Below, piece after piece: positions 1 to 13,137 of a DNA stretch of 64,000 bases. Source of the DNA: Mya arenaria (taxonomy: Eukaryota; Mollusca; Bivalvia; Myida; Myidae); NCBI RefSeq assembly GCF_026914265.1, contig NC_069135.1, forward strand, positions 31,715,256 through 31,779,255, given 5' to 3'. Position numbers and translations under genes: made by a program. The notes below the pieces were generated by a model, which made no database searches, was not told the DNA's origin, and worked only from the letters and a program-made list of their open reading frames with translations. Numbering within the stretch: the first letter of the stretch is position 1; every line of letters starts with the position of its first letter.

Positions 1-418
1 TATGATATTACAATATATATACAACATCCAACCTAATAACAATGACAACAGCACTTATACCCTGACCAAAAATGCGAATTCAGACAAGAGAGCTTTACAA
101 GGCACCTGGGATGTCTCTTGGCTATAGAGGAATAGGGATGGTGCCTTCTAAAGGATGAAATTTGGGGAGCAAATGGAATTTTGAATATAAAAATAATGTC
201 ATGATTTTGTGGATTAATTTTTTCATTATATGAAAAAAAAAAAAATCATTTCTAGTGACATCATATCGAAGTAGAAAAAGACCTCTATCTTGCTTATTTT
301 TCATCTGATTTAAGTAATAAACACAACAACATGAAATTGTACAGAAAAATTAGGAAATTAAATACTTTTCAAGTGGGGAAATCATTAATAGAAAACGCCC
401 CTGGGAACAAATCTTTAC

Positions 419-3400
419 CTTTTAGTCATGTAAAGTTTCCCCATCTTTTTTGAAAGAAGTGTCACTATCCATCGCTCCTTGCCAACCAAAACCGTACGCC
501 TGCCATGTGACCAGCCTGAAATATAATAAACAGGCTACAAGTACCTTTTGTATTCCTGTACAGAAAATAATACCATATTAGCAATTGGCCCTTTGTTGCG
601 TGTGACTCATCTTCCATTGGCTATGAAAGAATAATATATGACAGTTGTTTCCAGATGGAAAAGAAAAACCCGACCTGAGGGCACCTGTGTTGCCAAGAAT
701 TGAGGCTTGATTTTACCAGCACTGGTCACAAGACCAGAAACACATATCTAGTATGCCAGAAAAAGCAATTCTATCTTTATACCATGCTGTAAGAGAATTA
801 ATAGTAAGAGTAAATAATGATTCTCAAATAAATAAAGAAATGTATGTTTGACCTAAATGTTATTAATCCACATAAGAAGCTCAGTTAGAAGCAATCAATT
901 ATACTTAAACTGTTTTAAAATCAAAATAATGAAATCTAAAAGTTAGTAATTTTTTTTAGACAATTTATCAATTTCAACCAGTATTAGAAATAACATGTAT
1001 GTCATGGAAGAAAATACAAAATTTTATTTGATATCAATGCAATTTTAGTGTATTGTAACCTCACCTTTGATTGGACTCTCAGAAACAGGAAGTGAAAATA
1101 GCTCCCGGAACTGTTCATCATCGCTGTCTTCGCTTGAACTGCTGGTGCCATCAGAATCATCAGACAAAACAGAGGTCTCTTCTTCACATCTGGATTCTGA
1201 ATGGACTACGATGTACTGAAAATACGTTTAATAAAATTTAAAAACAATTATTTTATTGTGACCAAGATGTTTATACTACATGTATATAAGAACTCGAACT
1301 TTTAGTGGCTCAGAATAATATTCCAACTAATTTACCTATTCACTTCTTCTTACTTTCAACATACACATGATTTGGTTGGTTTTTGTTGCCAAAAAATTGT
1401 CGATTAAACCATTCCGTGATAAATTATTAACATGAGTAAAAAAAATTCAAAATCATCTTTCAGAGGATTCCTCATGTTTGGAACTGGAAATCATTGGATG
1501 GATGGGAGAGAAGTCCTAGTCTTATAATCATATAGTAGGGCTACAAGGATACATTTGATGTCTCTTTTTCAAAGAAGTCAGAGTATCAGGTCCTAGAAAA
1601 TGCTTTTCTTTTCTTGAGTACATAAATGGACATCTTCATGTATACACATACATTCATGACTGTAGCTTTTATTCTTTTCGAGTTATGCCAAGGTCCAGTC
1701 AAAAAGTTTGTTTTTTTCATTATTTTTGCTGCCATATCAACCATAATTGTTTGTCTGACCCAAACAAAAACATATGTCGTGTATAATCTCCATATGGCCC
1801 TCTATCAATATACCAAATTTCATCAACTTAGTTTCATACTTCTTAATTCATTGCAGCGTCCAGTTTTTTTTAAACTAATGGATGGACGGAATGATTTTAT
1901 ACTTCTAGTACCCTCCAGTGAAAACGGTAGGATATAACGGTAATAAACATGGTTATGGTTTATCAGTACCGTAATTCAATTGAATATTTACAAAACCCAA
2001 TATAATTAAGGTGAAGAACAAAAAATAGGCAATTTACACCATTTTAAATTAATTATTGGGGGGGGGGGGATTTCTTGAATCAAGGAGGTTGTGAATTTAA
2101 AACACAGCAAAATATTCACTTTACAGTTCCTTTCTGACAAGAAAGTACCCGGTAATATTGATGAGAATTTTATACCTCGGGAAATTGCCACAAAAACAAA
2201 TGTGAAAAAAGGACCCCATGAAATTTAATGAATAAACAATACGACATAATAATCATTTTGGGAATCACAAGGTTTTTTTTTTAAATTTTATATGCTTATA
2301 ATAAACCAGAATGATCATTGGAATTTCACCTTGTCCATCTCCTCTCTCGTCAGCTGTCTGTCATACTGTCTGTTTGTAGGTAACTGTTCCCACAAGCGTA
2401 GGTTGGAGTCATAACGTCGCTGTATCCGTGGATACATATTGTACACCTTGTTCACTATAAACAGCTTCACCACCATGCCAACACCTGGAAGAGCAGTATC
2501 AGTTTTATTGATGGAATTCCGTTTCAATAAGTAGTGACACTTGTACTGTGCTATGTAGAGTGTTGGCATGCAGAAGGAGGGGTTGTAGGTTCAATCCCCT
2601 CCAGACATATATAGCAATGTGCAGTATGCCATATTCAACTCAAGTTAAGTTAAGCATTTTATTAATACTTGTACAAATATGATGATTCCTCTCGATTTTG
2701 TTTGTACATACATTTGTATCTTAAATTGCATGGAAACTATGTTTACATTTCAGGGAAATTATGTTTTAGATATCATGAAAAATGTGACTTAAATTTCAAG
2801 GAAATTACGTTTACATTTCAGAGAAATTATGTTTTAAATATCATGGAAAATGTGACTTAAATTTCAAGGAAAACATGTTTTACAGTAATGTTTGTGTAAT
2901 ATCTATTAACAAGAGGATTAGAACTTGCAAAGCTATGATAAGATGAACTTTAAATTTCAAATTGATATTATTAACACAGAAGATTTTCATAATAGTGTTT
3001 CATGTTTTCATTCAAAGTTTTGACTTTGTGATGTAGTGAAATTGCAAATATCAGTAGAAATGAAGCACTTGTGAACTTCTAATAATGTACAGTAATCAGG
3101 AATAAATGTGAATCATTATCTTACCTACTACTCTCCATAGTATAGTTGAAGGGAGAAACATTGTCATCACAAACCCCATTATCAACATACTGAGTAATTT
3201 CCTCGCCCCCTCATGGTGTCGCCATGTGAACAGACTAACAAAAAGAAGCATTGATTAACATTTAAGTCTTTCAAAATGTTGGTTTGGACTGTAGAAATGG
3301 CTTGGTTATTTAAAAATCATATCTCAATAGTTTTTATATACAAATGTATGATAAAAAAACAAATCCTCCTTACAATGTCAATCATGCATACAAAAAGAGG

Positions 3401-6400
3401 TTTTATTCCATACATTTTTTGTGTGTGAATTTAAATGTATGTACATGAACATTAAAAGGCGACTTAATAAAACATTTCATATATTTCTATGTCAAGCATC
3501 TATTTCATCTATTTGTGAACTTTTGTTTGAATGTTTTTTATGTAATATTTGTAAGATTTCTTACTTCTTCATCTTTTCAAGACCATCAGCAACTGCCCCG
3601 AGGCCATTCTGCAAAATTGATATATTTTTACTCCAGGAGAAAGCTGCATAAAGAATGATGAAAGAGTATTCAACAAGCCCGCTTTGAAAGTCAATGACGT
3701 CAAAATTCATAAATCTTTAAGGCAAAGTTACTACAGTCAAACACTGTTAGCACAGTAAATAATAAAATTTGTAAGTATGATATAAATAGACATACTAGTG
3801 TTCTTGCCAAGCCAAGTTTTTTATTGATTTAAAAAAAGGCTCCCTAATTCCATATTAAACACTCATGCAGCATTCTCTATACATAAAGACCAAACAGAAA
3901 CAACTTATGACCAATGTTCAAGTTTTTGCACTTTTACGATAACCAAGGCTATGACTTAGTTATACCAATGTTTCAGAAAGATCATTACAACAAATTATTC
4001 AATTTGATACTAGTGGACACACAGTACCTGCACTTTTGTGGCAACTTCTATAACCAGGTTGAATTTCTCCGACATTCCCAATGTATCTTCAACCTTTAAT
4101 GATAGAATAAGACTTTACTAGGGAAGGCAATGAGTAGTGGATTCGGTACTCAAGTTCTTTTCGAATCGAGTACTCAATTACTTGGTTTTTAATAAAAAAA
4201 GTACATGAAATTGACATGAAGTTATTGTTATACAGTGATTTTAAATTGACCAGTGTTTTTATCTGAGACCAATTTTGGCTTCCAGAACATTGAAAATCAT
4301 TTTCACTATTGAAAGACTTGAAATATAACTATAATAATATATAATATAGCTAGCAATTCTATGCTCAAATACAAGACTGTGGTATAAAATATGATAACAT
4401 ACAAAAAACAAGTCTTGGTAAAGTGGTTCTATCAAACATCCAGTTTCCCATGTTTTTATTTAACTTCTAAGGATACATAGGAATCTATAACTTCATTTTA
4501 AGAGGTACCAGATTGTAAGATATATCCCTCATCTACAAACCTTTTCATCTTCAGTAACCGGGAAGTAAGCAAAATTGATGTTAAATCCTCTGAAATTGAA
4601 AAAGTATGAACAATTACATGATGCTTATATATACACATAAACAAACAGGAATCAAGGTTCTGTCATCATCTATTTGAAGTAAAGAAACAACAAGCCATGA
4701 AATGGTGATATGTGCGCGACTGATTCAATCCAAGGATGAGTCCATCAAAGGGATTTAAACATAAGAATTTTCTACTGATAACTATTCAAATTTGAGCAAA
4801 AATCAGTTGATGATACCTATTTGTGCACAGTCAGCCCCACCCCCGACGACAGCTGAAAGTCATTCCACTTGAATGACCAAACCCTACAGGACAAGTTCAA
4901 TTCCAGAACAGTTTCATACCACAGACATTAACAAGATTACAGAGGAGTGAAAACCAATGCTCTTCTGTTTTAAGTGAAGTGTTTTTCACAAAGTTGATGA
5001 CATAAAAAAACAGACATGGTTAAATGGTACCAATACCCAATTGCTCAGCATTAAAAGAGAATAGCCGGTGTGTATTTCTACTAGCAAATACATGTTATGT
5101 CACTGCTGAATTAGCAATGGTTGTTTATATCCCATAAACAGCTAAATAAGGATTCGTTATCCTTATGTTTATCTGAATTATAAAATTCGTATCAACAGCA
5201 ATAAGTATTTGATATCATTTGCAATACGTACCTATTTTGGAAGTAGTTGATGATCATTCTAAACACCCCGAGGAAAAACAAGAGTGGCAACAGCCATCCA
5301 CGCCAGCAGACATACAGCAACAACTGAAATATTTATATAAATGTTGTTTTTATTACTAAAATTCCGCAATTTAGATTTTTTGGAATAGAATGTGTGATGC
5401 AGAAAACGACCCTATATGTCTGCCATGCTATACAGCCGACTAAAAAAAAAGCAGAAAGGAAGCATTGTGATAAATTCAGTACTATTGCTTGGCATCAATT
5501 TTTTTAACCAGTCTTGCTATAATAATTCAGAATTTGCACAAGCCCGAAAGACATTTTACCAGTGCAAGGCTTACAGGCTTGTGTTAATTTCAACTACCTT
5601 TAAAAGCTTAAAATGCCAAGAATAAACAGCTGAGAAAACATCTGAAATATCATGATCTCAAATGCATGCATGATAGTATCATCAAATTTATAAATCAAAC
5701 AAATACAAAAAATTAATCTATTAAAATCGAGATTCAATGAAAAATATTTTGTAGGTATAAACTATTTAAAGACAGATTATACAGACAAGAGAAAAATTGA
5801 TCCTTACACACAGAACAAGAAACGTATAAGACCTCGACTTCCACAACATGAGGGTCTGTATGCCCTTCACTGTGTCCATGTATGGTTTGGCTGCAACCTC
5901 TAAAATTACGATGTAAAAATGCATCTTGTATTAAAAACAGAACCATAAACTTATGGCCCTACTTTTTTTTTTTTTCAAAACCTACAGACATGAACAAAAC
6001 TGTTTACCAGTGTATTTTTGAAAATATTATCATAATATTGTGCAATTAATCATTGACATAAGGCTGAGCAGTCTTGATTTAATACTCATACCAATAAAGT
6101 GAGTAAATTAATAAAAAGGTGTAGAAGCCCGGCACAAACAGATTGTCACCTTAGAGTAAAAACTCTATTAACTTTTACAAAACTAGATACCAATATCTTG
6201 GATTTGGCGGGTTAATATTTTTGTTTTTATTCAGGAACGAAAAATAAGTAACAGTTTGAATAAAGCCTCTTGTACACTTTTTATTACCCAACTATATAAC
6301 AAAAATTGTCGGCAACAATAATAGCTTTAGTGTAAAGTATGTTTAATTCACCCATATCATTCAAATGTTGATAAATTCCATCGCAAATATAAATTTGTTT

Positions 6401-9400
6401 ATAATTATGCTATATACAACCCAGTTGGGTAAGTGGCTCAGTCAATTAGGTTACTGACAACAGACTCAGAGGAATTATGTCCAAATCCCATTTCTCATTT
6501 TGCAGCATCTTTATAATAAATTTCGTCACCTTAATACAAGAACTCAATAACAGCTACTATTTCTTTGTGCAGTTATTGAGATTTTGCACTAGGGTGACTA
6601 TTTATAGACCATAGAAATTTCAGAATTGTTTCACAATTATTATGTTTTAATTAAAACAAAATTGCAGCTGACGAGGCTTTTAATTCACCGATACAAAAAT
6701 AACGTGTATCTTTTTTTAAGTATATCAAGTACTTACTGAATCTTCTCACATTTTCTTTCAAGCTGAAAGATAACATCCATGTGTTAATATTCTCAAAGTT
6801 TAAACTAAAAACACATATCATACAATACTACATGCTTTATTGCTAATTATGAAAACCTATTAGTACTTGTGTCAATGTCCAATAAACAGACAACTCCTTG
6901 AGCAACTGATAAAATGCTACATGCATGAGAAATTTAAGGCACTTAGTAAATATATCCCAAGAAATTATGATTCTGATCAGGGCTATTCCATTAATTCATA
7001 TTACTCCCAGTGGGAAGGCACTTTTATATTATGCGACCCCACTACAGAAGCAAATTTACCCTATTGGGGTCCAAATAAGCGAAAAAAGAGACCCACCCTG
7101 GCATATACTACCAAAATAATTGCCCTCCACCCAGGGGTTATATGTTTTACTGGAATAGCCCTCAACAAATAAAAGTCTTATATCGGTACAATAATAAATA
7201 TTTGTACTATGATTCGTTGGAAAATCAGGTAGTAATAATGAGTAATAGTTTATGATTATAGACACTGCATGACATCACTTACAACATTATTACTATGACA
7301 GTATCTCCACTGCTTCTCTTTAAACCCAACAGGAGGTAAGAAAGTTGCAGTTCTTACGTTTTCATGGTGAGAGGCTGTACCGGCTTAGGCTGTTCTACCA
7401 CTGGCCTTGTGAGCTCGCTGAAATCTTCTGCTGTATTGTACAGGGTGTTTATTACCCATTCCCACACACGGTCTATACGCGATCGTTTCTGACCAATGGG
7501 TAACTCCTGTGACTCCCGCTGGCCTGGAGCTGTAATTGAACAACACATTTGATAAATTCATTCCGTCAGAACGGTTACTGCCAGGAGGAGAGGGCTAAAG
7601 TTGTCTTTGCTAACACATGGAACATGCATGCATGTGATATCGAGGGAATGATTTTAAAAATTTGAGGATTATTTTGGAAGTTAAACAAAAATAGTTGTAG
7701 TCTAGTACAGGTGTGTTGTCACAGATACCAGAATTCTAGATGTAAAGTTTCAAGAAGTTCAATTTTCTCCTACAAATGCAGGCTGCTTTGAACTACATTT
7801 GAACTATTTTCAAACATTACCAACAGGATTAGTTATTCCCATTAAAATTCTGTCAACTTCCTGAACAAACTCCAAGTATTCTTCTTCAAATTGAGACAAA
7901 GTTATTTCCCTTTCTAATGATCTGAATAAATGGACCTATACATTTGCTAATACAAAAATAAAAACATGGTGTGTTAGATTTAAAGATTCATAAACAAATG
8001 TAAACTTATTGTAAAAATATATTCTGATACTTTAATGTGAATCATCATTTATATAGATATGATTTTATTGTGAAACAAGACATCTGTTTGATAAAATGTT
8101 TAAGTTCATTAACCCTTTCTTATATATAAGTAAGTTGCCCCATCAGCTGTCCCTAGTTAATCTCCTCATTATAAAACTTAAAAGGGGCTAAACACCAGGC
8201 CCCAATTTCTCGAAACTTCCTAAAATCTCTGGGGCAGGGTGCTTGTTTTGACACACCCCTTTGACCACGCCCCTCCCCTCCCCTCCCCCCTCATTTTTTT
8301 TTAAAAAATCCAAGAATTATTAAAAATGATTGGGGAACTGTTACTAATGATAACTTACCAAAAAAAATATTTTTTAAATTTTTATTCCCCAATCATTATT
8401 ATTAAGTCTGGATTTATTTTTTTAAATGGTTTGGGGGGGGGGGGGCCTGGTCAAAGGGATGTGTCAAAACAATGCACCCTGCCCCTGTGAGCTTTAGCTT
8501 TACAGGCTTAAGTAGCTTTAATATTTCAATTAGCCAAAATACATACTTAAATTGAATTTTGATTAATGAAAAATGGTTGAATGTAATTAACATACATGTA
8601 TAGATAATGCCTATCTAAAGTATAAAAACTCGTAATGAAGTAAATACGCAAATTATTCAAAAACAAAAATGGTGACTTAAGCTTAATCCTGTTATAAGGG
8701 ACTACAAAAGAGAAATTGGGGTCCTATGATAAAATGCAAGAGAGAAAATTGTCAAAAACTTACATAAAATTGACATGGTTGTGTACAACGCATTCAATTT
8801 TACTTATTGATGTCTCTTACAACACATACATTTCTTGTATTTTTTGCGAATTTTTCCAATTCAAAATTTACTACGGTTGCCTTACACATAAATCCCAGTT
8901 AGTTTAAAAATAGCGTTGGTATAATTTTCTGTACTCATAAAAAGTTATTATTTAAACTGGGAGACCTTTGTGCACTATTTTAATCAGGGAAACAGAGATG
9001 AGACAGCAGCAGGATTGTTGCATTTATTACTTTAACCATGTAAATTGACAAATCATCGTCCTCCTACTAGCTCGCATTAACAATTCAAGGCTTCTTTTGA
9101 GGAAATACTGTATTTGACGATTTTTGAACCATCTGGTGTCTAGGCTCTTTAAGAGTAAAAAGGCTAATATATTATGTTAGGAGTTACAAGGTGTATCTAT
9201 GAATGTTTGCCTGGGATTTGCATCAATCAATGCAAGTCAAACATAATGATGCCAAGCAACAAAAAAGAAAAAAAAAGAAAAAATTCTTTACAATGTATGT
9301 AGTGAAGTCTACCATTATTATTATTCCGCAACTCTTGCTGACCCTTCTGCGTTGTGGTATCAGGCACCTGGCGTCTCAACCTGACCTCAGGGCTTACAGC

Positions 9401-11920
9401 GGATCTGTCTGGCATTCCCCTCCATGTGACAGAATCCCTGTAAACCAATTTTAAACTGGATTGATAAAAACCTGCACTTATTAAATGCTTTCCAAGCTTG
9501 TTGAACATCTGGATTTTAAATATACATTTTGCTGATTTATACATGTATCTTGCCAATTTCTTTTATACTAAATAATTGTGTTAAAATTCAGGCTTGTTCA
9601 TCCAAATTTCTATGAAAATGACAGATTTTATTAAATCATGTTTGCAAACTTAAATACAAAATAGTTTTTATATGTCTATTTCTTGTATTGTACTATAATA
9701 GAACCATACCTCATCATTGTAACATGTTTAGTTTTTGATGATAATAAAATAGACCCAATTATTTCTTATTCAGAAAAAAAATACCATTTATATCAAATGT
9801 GTACAGTCTACTACCTATAAATGTTACTTTGCTTGGTCTGTATATGTTTTGTACTGACTATTTGAATAAATGAAATATCCATAAAAAAAAGAAGTTTTTC
9901 TAACCTGAGCTTCAGTATTTTTTCAAGCTCTTTGTTTCTTTTCTTGAGGGTCTCAAGTTGTTTAATCATAATGGGACTCTCAGCGCCACTTCTGTACTGG
10001 GATAGCTGTTCCGCTGCAACATATGAAACAAAGTCCATAAAAAAATCTGAAACCATAACGCCCGAGCAGAAGTTTTGCATATCAACTAAATACCAACAAA
10101 TTTTATGTTTGCGCTTAAAAATATTTTTACAGTGTACATTTAAATGCAGTAATAGATTAAGAGAAAGGTAATTGCAATCTTATGAATATTTTTACTCTTA
10201 AATGGATAAAACACAGGTCAGTGTATAAATAAACCTGTATACCTGTAGGTCAATCAAATCCTTAGTAGCATAAACTTTCATCATAACTTATTACCCAGTG
10301 ATTGATTTTCAATCATAGCAGACACAAGCTGATCCTGAATCTGTGTCAGGTGGTCTTCATATGCCTGTCGTTCCCGGACACTAGAAAAACATGATTTTGC
10401 ACCAACTTTGCCGCCAACAGTCTTCTTGGCGCTGGCTGTGTCAGAGTCTTCACTGTCATCCATGGCTCCTAACCCTTCGCTACTTACGTCATAAAACTGA
10501 AACCAAAAACAAAAAAATGCTTTAAAGGGATTTGCTCACTTTTTATAGAGTTAAAAAAAGACATCACAAAAAAAAGTGAAATGTGAAGAAAATGCTTTTC
10601 AATGATAAAATATCATCAAAAATTCTTTAGAAGCTCTCATTGTAACTTACAAAATTTAAATCTCAAGTTTTTTATCAGTTTTGCCAAGAATAGTTAGTAA
10701 CGTTCTTAAAAATTGAATTGAGTTGCTGTTTGGTGTTTGTTAATTTAAGTGATTTAAATTATAAATAATTCAATTTCAGCTAAATTTGAAATGGAAAATA
10801 TACAGCCAACATTAAATCTGTGGGTGAATTCCTTAAATATTCTTATTGCTTACAATTATGTACGTGTTATGCATTATCCATTAGCTTTCAGGAATATGTA
10901 CTAGATATATAAGGGGAGCTCTAAACAGTTTAATCACTAATATTAAAGCCCAGCTTCTTTTTTCAATTCTTTGTTTTAGCAAGTTGTGAAAAACTGAGTT
11001 ACTGCTTTAATCAGATTGGATAAAAATTAATTAATTGAATTGTTGCTGACGGCTAACATTTATTTGATTAGAACTAGACATGTACATGTTCACATTAATC
11101 AATCATTAAGCAATCATTTTAATATTCCAGATAAGTGATAGCAGATATTGCATTTAAAGCTTTAAACAATTGGTCTTCATCAAATACAAACTACAAAATA
11201 TCATATTCAATTCTTTTATTGCAGAAACAGTCAATTTTGAACTTCACTCTTTCCTGCATTAATGTTTGAAAATGTACTCTGGCAATATTATAAATACTGT
11301 TAGCATTACAAGGCAGTTATATCCATCATACGCTAAGGCCCAGTCATGAAAATTAGCCGTTCTGATAAAAAGCCCAAATTCTTACAAAAGAGATTTGGCA
11401 TCCAATTGTTCAACAAGTTTTGTATTTATAAAACATCTTCAAGTCATTCCTAACTTATGTCAATTGCCTTAACTTCTCAGAGTCAAATGAATAGATTTTA
11501 GTAAAAAATGTTTACCCCGGTACATAAAATTTTGTATTTAGTTCAAAGTATTATGAAGATAATGTATTTCTGACACAACCAAGTTATTATATCATATTAT
11601 TGACTAGTGAGACACTTAGAAATGGTATAGGGAATGACTTAAGATGTTTTTTTAATACCAGCCCTGGGTTGAAATCAATAATTTGAGCAAGATCGATAAG
11701 CATTTGACCACTGTCACTAGCGCGCTGTGCTTATTTCTACCAAAGGAGCACTTAATTTTAGAGTCACTATCGCTAATCATTAATTTTATCAATTAATGTT
11801 GCATTCTTTTTATGTAACAGATACCTGATCATCCAAGCCCGGTAATGGTTTTATGTCCTTTTTGTTATCTTGATGTAGATGGCCATGTATCTTTGCTCGT
11901 AAACGCTTGCGCAGGCTCAT
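419..11920 (-). CDS. GRAMD4: GRAMD4-like GRAM-domain membrane protein, 16 coding exons, 3' end off the left edge
   Basis: Exons on the minus strand in coding order: 11825-11920 (ATG at 11920), 10295-10496, 9905-10013, 9313-9437, 7821-7913, 7358-7529, 6737-6762, 5808-5899, 5232-5323, 4541-4589, 4028-4093, 3565-3608, 3125-3234, 2330-2484, 1065-1215, 419-515. Every junction has AG/GT and the phases agree throughout, giving about 559 residues. An in-frame TAA lies two codons before the ATG. Order of parts: basic start (MSLRKRLRAKIHGH), acidic stretch, coiled coil (exons 10295-10496 and 9905-10013), a variable linker, MSEKFNLV segment, hydrophobic segments in exons 5808-5899, 5232-5323 and 3125-3234, the cytosolic motif YPRIQRRYD with LPTNRQ (human PRLRAKYD, LPTDPQ), a Ser/Asp-rich linker, then the start of the GRAM domain (KGWSHGRR, KLYMTK). 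Human GRAMD4 is an ER/mitochondrial membrane protein linked to E2F1-dependent cell death and TLR9 control; that role is family knowledge. Exon 6737-6762 is only 26 bp. The rest of the GRAM domain is outside the window. Confidence 0.88.
640..755. repeat. Palindromic dispersed element, copy 1 (in GRAMD4 intron)
   Basis: An inverted-repeat element with the words CCCGACCTGAGGGCACC and, further on, AGACCAGAAACACAT. The same arrangement recurs at 48311-48436 and 53768-53922, where the arms GTGTTTCCGTTCCGG and CCGGAACGGAAACAC are nearly perfect. All three copies are followed shortly by TAGTATG. This copy is the most diverged. Confidence 0.55.
1216..2329. other. GRAMD4 intron, 1.1 kb
   Basis: It holds a probable fragment of a dispersed repeat at about 1510-1940, with wording like atatggccctctatcaata and accaaatttcatcaa that resembles other interspersed repeats in this window (for example near 60640). 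No exon was seen here. The open frames at 1626-1937 have no recognisable content. Confidence 0.4.
2746..2882 (+). repeat. Two-copy tandem duplication, 68 bp unit
   Basis: The stretch beginning catttcaggga at 2746 is repeated beginning catttcagaga at 2814, with the shared words attatgtttta, atatcatg and atgtgacttaaatttcaagg. It lies in a GRAMD4 intron and has no visible function. Confidence 0.75.
6979..7162. mobile_element. Short inverted-repeat element (MITE-like) in GRAMD4 intron
   Basis: The left end AGGGCTATTCCATTAA (6979) and the right end TTACTGGAATAGCCCT (to 7162) are inverted copies. The similarity continues inward (catattactccc on the left, ggggttatatg on the right). The element is 184 bp and non-coding. 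Open frames over it are chance. No clear target duplication was seen, so the transposon class is unknown. Confidence 0.7.
8231..8485. mobile_element. Fold-back element, about 255 bp, in GRAMD4 intron
   Basis: Left arm GGGGCAGGGTGCTTGTTTTG, then a tract containing CCCCTTTGACCACGCCCC. The right arm is its inverse, GTCAAAGGGATGTGTCAAAA then GCACCCTGCCCC. The inner parts also fold back (AATGATTGGGGAA at about 8327 against TTCCCCAATCATT at about 8386). Almost the whole element could form one hairpin, as expected of a recent fold-back MITE. Confidence 0.75.
8690..8960. repeat. Dispersed repeat fragment in GRAMD4 intron
   Basis: The stretch around 8735-8800 (caagagagaaaattgtc, then ttgtgtacaacgcattcaa) resembles 50355-50420 (caagaaaaaaagaaaattgt, then atgtgtacaatgcattgaa). 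The second copy lies just left of the TIR element with a tRNA-like core at 50495-50817, so this may be a diverged relative of the same family. Confidence 0.4.
10497..11824. other. GRAMD4 first coding intron, 1.3 kb
   Basis: AT-rich intron between the start-codon exon and the acidic/coiled-coil exon. I see no repeat, RNA gene or extra exon in it. Confidence 0.5.
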
Positions 11921-13137
11921 GGTTTAACTATAATGACTCTCCAATCCTTCATGATTTGACTCTACTGAAACATAAACAGGTTTTTTTCCATTTTAAAATG
12001 TATCCATATATAGTCTATAAAACAAGAATTGAATTGTTATGCAAATTATAATGTTACAAAACACTCCACAACATATCCTATAGATGTGCATGTGGTGGGG
12101 ATCAAATCCTAGTCATTCTAAGATGACATCCAAGCTTTTTTCTTTAATGATGTTTAGTCCAGGCTAAACAGTCAGTCAATTCTATTGAGACAGAAAAAAT
12201 GAGTATATTTAAGCTCTGCTTTATAAACATGCATATCAAATACCCAATTACAATCATATTTAACCTAGGACCAATAAAAACTGACCCAGATTATTATTAT
12301 CTAATTTATAATCATAGATGACACGCCCCTTATAATTTTGAAGGTTTCTCACCATATTGATACAGTTATTTGACAATCTGTAAGTAGCAATTTTTGTTAA
12401 AATTGTCACTTAAATTTATGTGATTATGATGACCTTTAACAAACAAACAAAACTTAAAAATGGAAAAAATGTTGTATACAATAATTATAATCAGGGAATT
12501 AAAAAAATCTTTTTTGACGCTTTACAAAATATTACCTCATATAGATTGAAAAGTTGATGAACATGTATCTATACCAGTAATGAGCTTAATATCACTAATT
12601 ATTTCCATAATGTTTGTTAAAAAATGTAAACATATTTCTACTTTCAGTTTGTTTTTTGTTTACTTTTTTGTGATGCAGGAATTGGTTACAGTCAACTAAA
12701 TGATCTTTTTACATTTATGAATCGTACCCTCTTTCTCAACCCTAAAATAATGATTATTTGTTTCTATAATGCACTTTTTCTGTAAGTGTACCAAAAAATA
12801 AACGTTGTTCACTATACAAGAGCAAAGTATATCACATACACATTAATAGAGCAACAGCTATGAGTGTGCTTTAACCGTTAACATAATTCACAATTGCTGC
12901 TCCCTTACAAATAGACATGTGACGTTTTATCATTGAACTTAAACTACATACGGGCACTTGCAAGTGCGCGGCTTACATTCTGGGGAGGTCGCCATATTTT
13001 ACAGAACAGTGCCAACAGTGTGCTCCGTGACAAAAATCGATTTTTGGCATTATTTGGAATTTAAACTTCTTTATTTTTGTGTCTTCGTGTAATATAATAC
13101 TCCTTTAACCTTTCAGCTACGTTCCTAATCGCTGACA
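11921..13137. promoter_or_regulatory. Bidirectional intergenic region between GRAMD4 and selenophosphate synthetase
   Basis: The two start codons point away from each other across 1.2 kb. On the minus strand a good acceptor (GTTTATGTTTCAG, about 11968) precedes the GRAMD4 ATG. On the plus strand another (CCTTTAACCTTTCAG, ending 13116) precedes the SPS ATG. Both genes may therefore have a non-coding first exon. Possible promoter words lie at 12917-13000: TGTGACGT (CRE-like), the perfect 14-bp palindrome GCACTTGCAAGTGC at 12954-12967, and GTCGCCATATTT (YY1-like) at about 12988. Use of these sites is inferred from sequence only. Confidence 0.45.
12954..12967. promoter_or_regulatory. Perfect 14-bp palindrome in the shared promoter region
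   Basis: GCACTTGCAAGTGC reads the same on both strands. It contains CACTTG/CAAGTG half-sites of E-box type and sits about 170 bp before the SPS start codon. A dimeric transcription factor site is plausible but not shown. Confidence 0.35.

Noticed and set aside
6867-7172. 101-codon frame as a gene
   Set aside because: It lies over the inverted-repeat element at 6979-7162 in a GRAMD4 intron.
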